Below, in pieces: positions 60,352 to 64,000 of a DNA stretch of 64,000 nt. The DNA comes from HGM04593 sp045630965 (GTDB lineage Bacteria > Bacteroidota > Bacteroidia > Bacteroidales > Bacteroidaceae): contig JAZQTU010000031.1 of the NCBI GenBank assembly GCA_045630965.1, forward strand, positions 37,587 to 101,586, written 5' to 3'. The translations under genes were made by a program, and so were the position numbers. The notes below the pieces were generated by a model. That model was not told where the DNA came from. It did not search any database and saw only the letters and a list, made by a program, of their open reading frames with translations. Within the stretch, counting starts at the first letter, position 1. The number at the start of each line of letters is the position of its first letter.

Positions 60352-61206
60352 TCATTTAGGAACACCATTGCGCAGCATCTTATTCATTACCGTAGCACAG
60401 CCACAGCGCCTACATAACGGCTCAACAGCTTCGTGACGTGTAAAGCCGTCATATATTGCACGGGCACGTGTAGATGCAAGAATCTCATCCAATGGCTGAT
60501 CAAAGAGATTACCCAGTGCAATATCCCCATTGTGATCAAGACAACACGGTACTACAGTACCATCTACAAGCACGCCTATCTGATTACGTAAAGCATAACA
60601 GAAGGTAACCTTCTCTTCATTTTCAGGACGTTCACTGTCTGGCCACTCAAACATACGGCCATACTCGATATATATATTCTCCGCAACCTTCCAGCCGTCG
60701 TAGCACTCCTTCCAAGGTTTGGGTGTATGCTGTGCTATGATATCCAATATACGTTCATTCTCCGCATCATAACCGCCCACATTCCATAGACGCAGGACAA
60801 TTATAACACCCTTTTCAGCAGCCTCGCAGGCAAAAGACATAACCTCACTTATGTATTGCTGGAAATTATCCTTGCCATTGCCCTCGTGAGAATGAAGCGA
60901 TATCTGTATTTTATGAGGAGATGCATTTATAACACCACGCGCTTTAGACAACAGCGTACCATTGGTAGTGATGACAGAAACAAAACCTTTCGCACGCGCC
61001 ATGGAGAGGAACTGTGGTAAATGAGGATGCAGCAACGGCTCACCCATCAAATGAAAATAGAGGAACTGAACTTTACCTTGCAAACGAGATGTAAGAACAT
61101 CAAATTCTTCGGGAGAGAGACGTCGCTTTGCCCTGTCGGTCTTGGGACAGAACAGACAGTCAAGATTACAGATATTTGTTATTTCAAGATAGCAACGTGT
61201 TATCAT
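60352..61206 (-). CDS. Radical SAM/SPASM protein of unknown substrate
   Basis: A 284-residue radical SAM protein beginning MITRCYLEITNICNLDCLFC, with the cluster cysteines Cys13, Cys17 and Cys20 in C-x3-C-x2-C. The motif FHLMGEPLLHPHLPQFL supplies the GGE-like SAM-binding loop. The C-terminus holds a SPASM-type cysteine set (VTFCYALRNQIGV, VVPCCLDHNGDIALGNL, CRRCGCATVM). Longer in-frame ATGs (61353, 61260) lie upstream of or inside a terminator-like hairpin, so 61206 is preferred. Family members modify peptides or proteins or process small molecules; there is no adjacent precursor peptide, so the substrate is open. Confidence 0.85.
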   Translation of the reverse strand: MITRCYLEITNICNLDCLFCPKTDRAKRRLSPEEFDVLTSRLQGKVQFLYFHLMGEPLLHPHLPQFLSMARAKGFVSVITTNGTLLSKARGVINASPHKIQISLHSHEGNGKDNFQQYISEVMSFACEAAEKGVIIVLRLWNVGGYDAENERILDIIAQHTPKPWKECYDGWKVAENIYIEYGRMFEWPDSERPENEEKVTFCYALRNQIGVLVDGTVVPCCLDHNGDIALGNLFDQPLDEILASTRARAIYDGFTRHEAVEPLCRRCGCATVMNKMLRNGVPK

Positions 61207-61246
61207 ATTCCAAAAGAGTGTCACCCGAGAATTTATATAAAAAACA

Positions 61247-61270
61247 AAAGAGGACTGCATGGTCCTCTTT
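61247..61270 (-). terminator. Terminator-like hairpin upstream of the radical SAM gene
   Basis: A 9-bp perfect stem (AAAGAGGAC) and a 6-base loop, followed on the minus strand by TGTTTTTTATA. Confidence 0.7.
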
Positions 61271-61463
61271 CCAGTGGTGACTCGCTTGGAATTATCGTGA
61301 TTCCGTTGGAAAATGCAATCGACCAAGAAGGAAAGCATTTTTTGCGATACCATTCCACAGCGGTCTGTGAGGCCATTTTTATCTAAAAATCAGGGGTCTT
61401 ACACTCACTTTTTCCGGTGTAAAATTGTCCTTAATTTAATCTCGTTTTTTAAAGTTAATTTTT

Positions 61464-61489
61464 ATCAAGTACGCATATCAGGTACGCAT
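61464..61489. repeat. Tandem 13-bp direct repeat just downstream of the RNA promoter
   Basis: ATCAAGTACGCAT is followed immediately by ATCAGGTACGCAT (one mismatch). It lies about 15-40 bases downstream of the predicted start of the minus-strand transcript. Confidence 0.7.
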
Positions 61490-61508
61490 CGTTTGATTGT
61501 TTGTTAGA

Positions 61509-61516
61509 CAAAGGTA
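61509..61516 (-). promoter_or_regulatory. -7 promoter element of the candidate RNA
   Basis: TACCTTTG on the minus strand, a full consensus match. The next possible gene start on this strand is 300 bases away (61206), which is what suggests a non-coding transcript or long leader. The plus-strand stretch 61517-61662 holds nothing I can identify. Confidence 0.55.
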
Positions 61517-61662
61517 CAAAAAATGATTTAAAAGATAAAATCAGGACCTTACTTTATTTACATTTTTCAAACCTTACCAACCTGGTCATACCGGTTATTT
61601 CTTCTTTGTATTATTCTGCAAAATCTTATGCCAAAGGTCTTTTTCAACACAAATACGACATC

Positions 61663-61670
61663 TATTTTTG
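61663..61670 (+). promoter_or_regulatory. -7 promoter element for the small HTH gene
   Basis: TATTTTTG on the plus strand, 46 bases before the ATG at 61717. Confidence 0.5.
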
Positions 61671-61716
61671 CAGTAAATTATACAATACAGCAATTTAATA
61701 CCATCTCGAAAAGCCC

Positions 61717-61950
61717 ATGTTGAAAAGTGCCGACATAAAAGCTATTGCCAAGCAAGTTGCATTAGAAATGTACGCGTTGAATGATGAGGTGTTGTCTCTC
61801 TCGGACGTAGCTATAAAATTAAGCAAGTCCGAAGCTGCAATCAAACAAATGTGCTATAGAGGACAGTTACCCTTTCATAAACAACACAAGACATACTATT
61901 TCAGTAAAAACGAGATAACAAACTTCCTTTTGAAAAAAGTGAATGTTTGA
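61717..61950 (+). CDS. Small helix-turn-helix (excisionase/MerR-like) DNA-binding protein
   Basis: A 77-residue protein with an N-terminal helix (DIKAIAKQVALEMYALND) and a winged HTH of the excisionase type (LSLSDVAIKLSKSEAAIKQM then CYRGQLPFHKQHKTYYFSKN). Such proteins are frequent in mobile and accessory regions of Bacteroidales. It could regulate the downstream ATPase gene or be a relic of an integrated element; there is no integrase in view. Confidence 0.75.
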   Translation: MLKSADIKAIAKQVALEMYALNDEVLSLSDVAIKLSKSEAAIKQMCYRGQLPFHKQHKTYYFSKNEITNFLLKKVNV

Positions 61951-61971
61951 AAATTCCCCAATCATTAAAGA

Positions 61972-62007
61972 CCACTCGCGGCCCGCTGTGAAGCTCGCCG
62001 CGAGTGG
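61972..62007 (+). terminator. Intrinsic terminator after the HTH gene
   Basis: CCACTCGCGG and its complement form a 10-bp perfect stem with a 16-base loop, followed by CATTTTTG. Confidence 0.85.
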
Positions 62008-62019
62008 CATTTTTGTGGG

Positions 62020-62096
62020 ATTATGTGAAATTTCAGCCAAAAGCAATGCAGATTATGTGAAATTTCAAGCACTTTTTGATACGAATTATGTGAAAT
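62020..62096 (+). promoter_or_regulatory. Three phased direct repeats (operator-like) before the DUF4143 gene
   Basis: ATTATGTGAAAT occurs at 62020-62031, 62052-62063 and 62085-62096, so start-to-start spacings are 32 and 33 bases, about three helical turns. The first two copies extend to GATTATGTGAAATTTCA. The third lies between the -33-like TTTG (62075-62078) and the -7 TATATTTG (62101-62108). Confidence 0.75.
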
Positions 62097-62100
62097 CCGT

Positions 62101-62108
62101 TATATTTG
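62101..62108 (+). promoter_or_regulatory. -7 promoter element for the DUF4143 ATPase gene
   Basis: TATATTTG with a TTTG 22 bases upstream. The predicted start of transcription, near 62115, gives a very short leader to the ATG at 62133 (or 62121). Confidence 0.65.
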
Positions 62109-62132
62109 CAATTGAAACACATGAATGTAGCC

Positions 62133-63491
62133 ATGGATAAACTGCTTAAAAGAAAGATTGATGCTTATTTGATTGCTTGGAAAAATAATCCAGACAGAAA
62201 GCCTCTTATAATAAAAGGAGCGCGTCAGATTGGAAAGACACGCTCTATTGAATGGTTTGCACATCAGAATTATAAGAATGTTATCCAAATTAATTTTGTA
62301 GAGCAAACAAAATATAAGAATATCTTTGAAGAAGGATTTGAAGTCGATGCGATCCTTAAAAACATCTCATTACTTAACCCCGAACTGGATTTTACACCCG
62401 GTGAAACAATTTTCTTCTTTGATGAACTACAGGCATGCCCTAATTGCGCCACTTCGTTGAAGTTTTTTAAGCTTGACGGACGATTTGATGTCATCTGTTC
62501 CGGCTCATTGATGGGAATAAATTACAGAGAGATTGAATCAAACAGTGTTGGCTACAAGGAGGATTATGAAATGCATTCCATGGATTTCGAAGAATTCCTT
62601 TGGGCAAATGGATATTCCGAGGAGCTTATAAACGAACTATTCCAACACATGTTGGAGGTCAAGCCTCTTGCACCCTTGCAGATGGATGTCCTTTTTGGCC
62701 TATTTCGCGATTACGCCACTATTGGTGGTATGCCCGAGGTGGTAAATACATTCATTAAGAATAAAAACTTCAGTGGAACATTGGGCATACAGAAACAATT
62801 GCTCAAAGACTATGAAGAAGACATCACCAAATATGTAGAAGGCTTAGACAAGGCAAAAGTCAAGGCCGTATATAACCACATTTCCACCTTTTTGGCAAAA
62901 GAGAACAAACGTTTCCAAATCACCAAGATTGCAAATAATGCGCGCAATAGAGATTATATCGGTTGCGTAGAATGGCTTGCTGATGCAGGAGTCATAAATG
63001 TCTGCTACTGTCTGAATCTGCCGGAGCTTCCGCTTAAAGGAAACTATAACCCCAAACTATACAAGATTTATTATAAGGACACTGGACTTTTGATTGCTTC
63101 GCTCGACGAAGAAGCTCAGGAAGATTTGAGAGCAAACAAGAATATGGGGACTTACAAAGGAGCAATCTATGAGAATATTGTAGGAGATATGCTTGTAAAG
63201 CAAGGCTATAATCTCTACTATTATAGCAGTGATAAACCTTCACTTGAAATGGACTTTTTCGTGCGCGATGCCGATTCACTTATTCCTGTAGAAGTAAAGG
63301 CTAACGATGGTGCAACTGCATCATTGAACAAATTGCTAAGTGATGACAAATACCAAGATGTAAAGTACGGCATCAAGTTGGGATATAAGAATATCGGTTT
63401 CAATGGTAGGTTCTATACCTTCCCTTACTTTTTGACGTTCTTGTTGAAGAGGTTTGTAGTTGAGATTAAGAAGTCTTATTATAAGATTTAA
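62133..63491 (+). CDS. AAA-type ATPase with DUF4143
   Basis: A 452-residue protein of the ATP-binding DUF4143 family: Walker A GARQIGKT (residues 29-36), Walker B in TIFFFDELQACP, sensor-like FDVICSGSLMGINYRE, and a C-terminal DUF4143 domain with a PD-(D/E)XK-nuclease-like segment (YYYSSDKPSLEMDFFVRD then LIPVEVKAN). These proteins are abundant and often duplicated in Bacteroidales; a role in stress, defence or toxin-antitoxin-like functions has been suggested but is unproven. The ATG at 62133 matches the usual N-terminus (MDKLLKRKIDAYLIAW); 62121 is possible. Its lower GC content and the operator repeats support an accessory origin. Confidence 0.88.
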   Translation: MDKLLKRKIDAYLIAWKNNPDRKPLIIKGARQIGKTRSIEWFAHQNYKNVIQINFVEQTKYKNIFEEGFEVDAILKNISLLNPELDFTPGETIFFFDELQACPNCATSLKFFKLDGRFDVICSGSLMGINYREIESNSVGYKEDYEMHSMDFEEFLWANGYSEELINELFQHMLEVKPLAPLQMDVLFGLFRDYATIGGMPEVVNTFIKNKNFSGTLGIQKQLLKDYEEDITKYVEGLDKAKVKAVYNHISTFLAKENKRFQITKIANNARNRDYIGCVEWLADAGVINVCYCLNLPELPLKGNYNPKLYKIYYKDTGLLIASLDEEAQEDLRANKNMGTYKGAIYENIVGDMLVKQGYNLYYYSSDKPSLEMDFFVRDADSLIPVEVKANDGATASLNKLLSDDKYQDVKYGIKLGYKNIGFNGRFYTFPYFLTFLLKRFVVEIKKSYYKI

Positions 63492-63574
63492 ATTACTTAT
63501 AGATTGTAGGTAAAATGACATATTCAGCAAAATAATGATGCTTATAGATAAGAAAATAATTATATGTTAAAATT

Positions 63575-64000
63575 ATGACAAATTCATTTATTCAGAAGTT
63601 TGAAATTCTTGGTCTTTTTGGCTATAAGGATGTATGTATTACATTTAATCATCCAACCTTGATTGTAATAGGCGAGAATGGTTTCGGTAAAACAAGCATA
63701 TTAAATGCACTTAATTTTTTAATTACACATTCGTATAAACGTCTTTTAGATATTAAGTTTGCAGCTTTAAGATTAGTTATTGATGGAAAAGAGTTTTTCT
63801 TTGAAAGATCTTTAATAGAGCAATATACTTCGTATCTTGAGAGAAGGGACAGTGAAGACCATTCTATTATTGATTTTGTGAGACGAAATACTGTTGATAA
63901 GGTATTTTTGACAGCTGTTGACTTAATAAATGAGGGCAAAAGAAAGGATTTTTTTAATTTCATAAATAACGATGATTTCTTGAAAACTATTCCTGGCAAT
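63575..64000 (+). CDS. AAA ATPase (OLD/ABC-like), 3' end outside window
   Basis: The first 142 codons of a protein whose N-terminus is FEILGLFGYKDVCITFNHPT followed by Walker A GENGFGKTS (residues 33-41), then LNALNFLITHSYKRLL. This is the layout of SMC/ABC-type ATPases such as OLD, PtuA, GajA and related anti-phage or DNA-repair enzymes. The effector part is beyond the window. It is AT-rich compared with the housekeeping genes and lies 83 bases after the DUF4143 gene. Confidence 0.8.
   Translation, partial: MTNSFIQKFEILGLFGYKDVCITFNHPTLIVIGENGFGKTSILNALNFLITHSYKRLLDIKFAALRLVIDGKEFFFERSLIEQYTSYLERRDSEDHSIIDFVRRNTVDKVFLTAVDLINEGKRKDFFNFINNDDFLKTIPGN

Larger units (their letters stand above)
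61247..61502 (-). ncRNA. Candidate structured RNA (6S/Bacteroidales-1-like or leader)
   Basis: A minus-strand interval bounded by a full-consensus promoter (TACCTTTG, 61509-61516) and a terminator-like hairpin with a T-run (61247-61270). Between them lie nested helices: TGGAAT with ATTCCA, TATCG with CGATA, and AAAATGC with GCATTTT, forming a long interrupted rod. No coding frame with support is present. A 6S-type RNA in Bacteroidales has this promoter-rod-terminator layout, but I cannot align it, so the class is a guess; it may instead be an attenuator leader of the radical SAM gene 40 bases further on. Confidence 0.4.

Noticed and set aside
61207..61353. N-terminal extension of the radical SAM protein to the ATG at 61353
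   Set aside because: It would translate through the terminator-like hairpin at 61247-61270 and add 49 residues not expected for the family; MITRCYLEITN is a normal start.
61501..61698. 65-residue plus-strand open frame upstream of the HTH gene
   Set aside because: No recognisable motif, it overlaps the minus-strand promoter at 61509 and includes the -7 element of the HTH gene.
62019..62096. CRISPR array
   Set aside because: Only three short 12-17 bp repeats with spacers of about 20 bases and no cas genes; the position within a promoter fits operators better.

Overview
The window reads as chromosome of a host-associated member of the Bacteroidales (Bacteroides/Prevotella-like), judged from gene families and promoter style. 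Many genes follow a -7 element of the type TAnnTTTG or its variant TATCTTCG, which is the Bacteroidota consensus. Families typical of the order are present: Bacteroidota-type LptD, DUF4834, SDR-type threonine dehydrogenase next to Kbl, NagB fused to a PIG-L domain, anSME with S-type sulfatases, and secreted enzymes ending in a conserved 'YDLQGR...KGIYI.NGKK' tail.

Layout. 1-5488: end of proS, then ung, and on the minus strand lptD and an HD-domain gene. 5701-10279: a tight five-gene plus-strand operon with a VTC-type polyphosphate-polymerase-like protein, a DUF4956 inner-membrane protein, a DUF2490 outer-membrane protein, and two secreted proteins sharing a small N-terminal module, the larger being a Cthe_2159-like beta-helix. 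10356-20103: housekeeping genes (pyrH, birA, mmcQ-like, yraN, tadA, pssA, psd, dnaE, trxA). 20340-24173: a very large secreted MG2/Sel1-repeat protein.

24263-39004 plus 49604-53443 is a host-glycan foraging region: NagB/PIG-L fusion, anaerobic sulfatase maturase, S-type sulfatase, ROK sugar kinase, two GH20 hexosaminidases, a giant SGNH-sialidase and a two-domain sialate O-acetylesterase. Together these could remove sulfate, O-acetyl groups, sialic acid and HexNAc from mucin-like glycans and feed GlcNAc into central metabolism. No SusC/SusD pair is present in the window. 39046-45444 holds threonine catabolism (kbl, tdh) around a DUF819 transporter-like gene, a secreted protein of unknown function and two tiny peptide genes of one family. 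45784-60347 holds nadA, envelope proteins, a TSCPD-FKBP-MATE-prmA operon, a SemiSWEET transporter, an acyl-CoA synthetase, a GDSL esterase broken by a 5-bp tandem duplication, and a membrane LytTR regulator. 60352-64000 turns more AT-rich and accessory: a radical SAM protein preceded by a probable structured RNA, a small HTH protein, a DUF4143 ATPase whose promoter carries three phased repeats, and the start of an AAA ATPase cut by the window edge.

The signals I find most unusual are: the paralogous WGNLW micropeptides; very long, nearly or fully perfect inverted repeats used as terminators, several with one arm or the loop inside the coding sequence; a 10-codon synonymous 'echo' of a gene's 3' end; a catalytically dead SGNH domain inside the sialidase; the phased operator-like repeats before the DUF4143 gene; and the RNA candidate at 61247-61502. 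No tRNA, rRNA, CRISPR array or insertion sequence was recognised.
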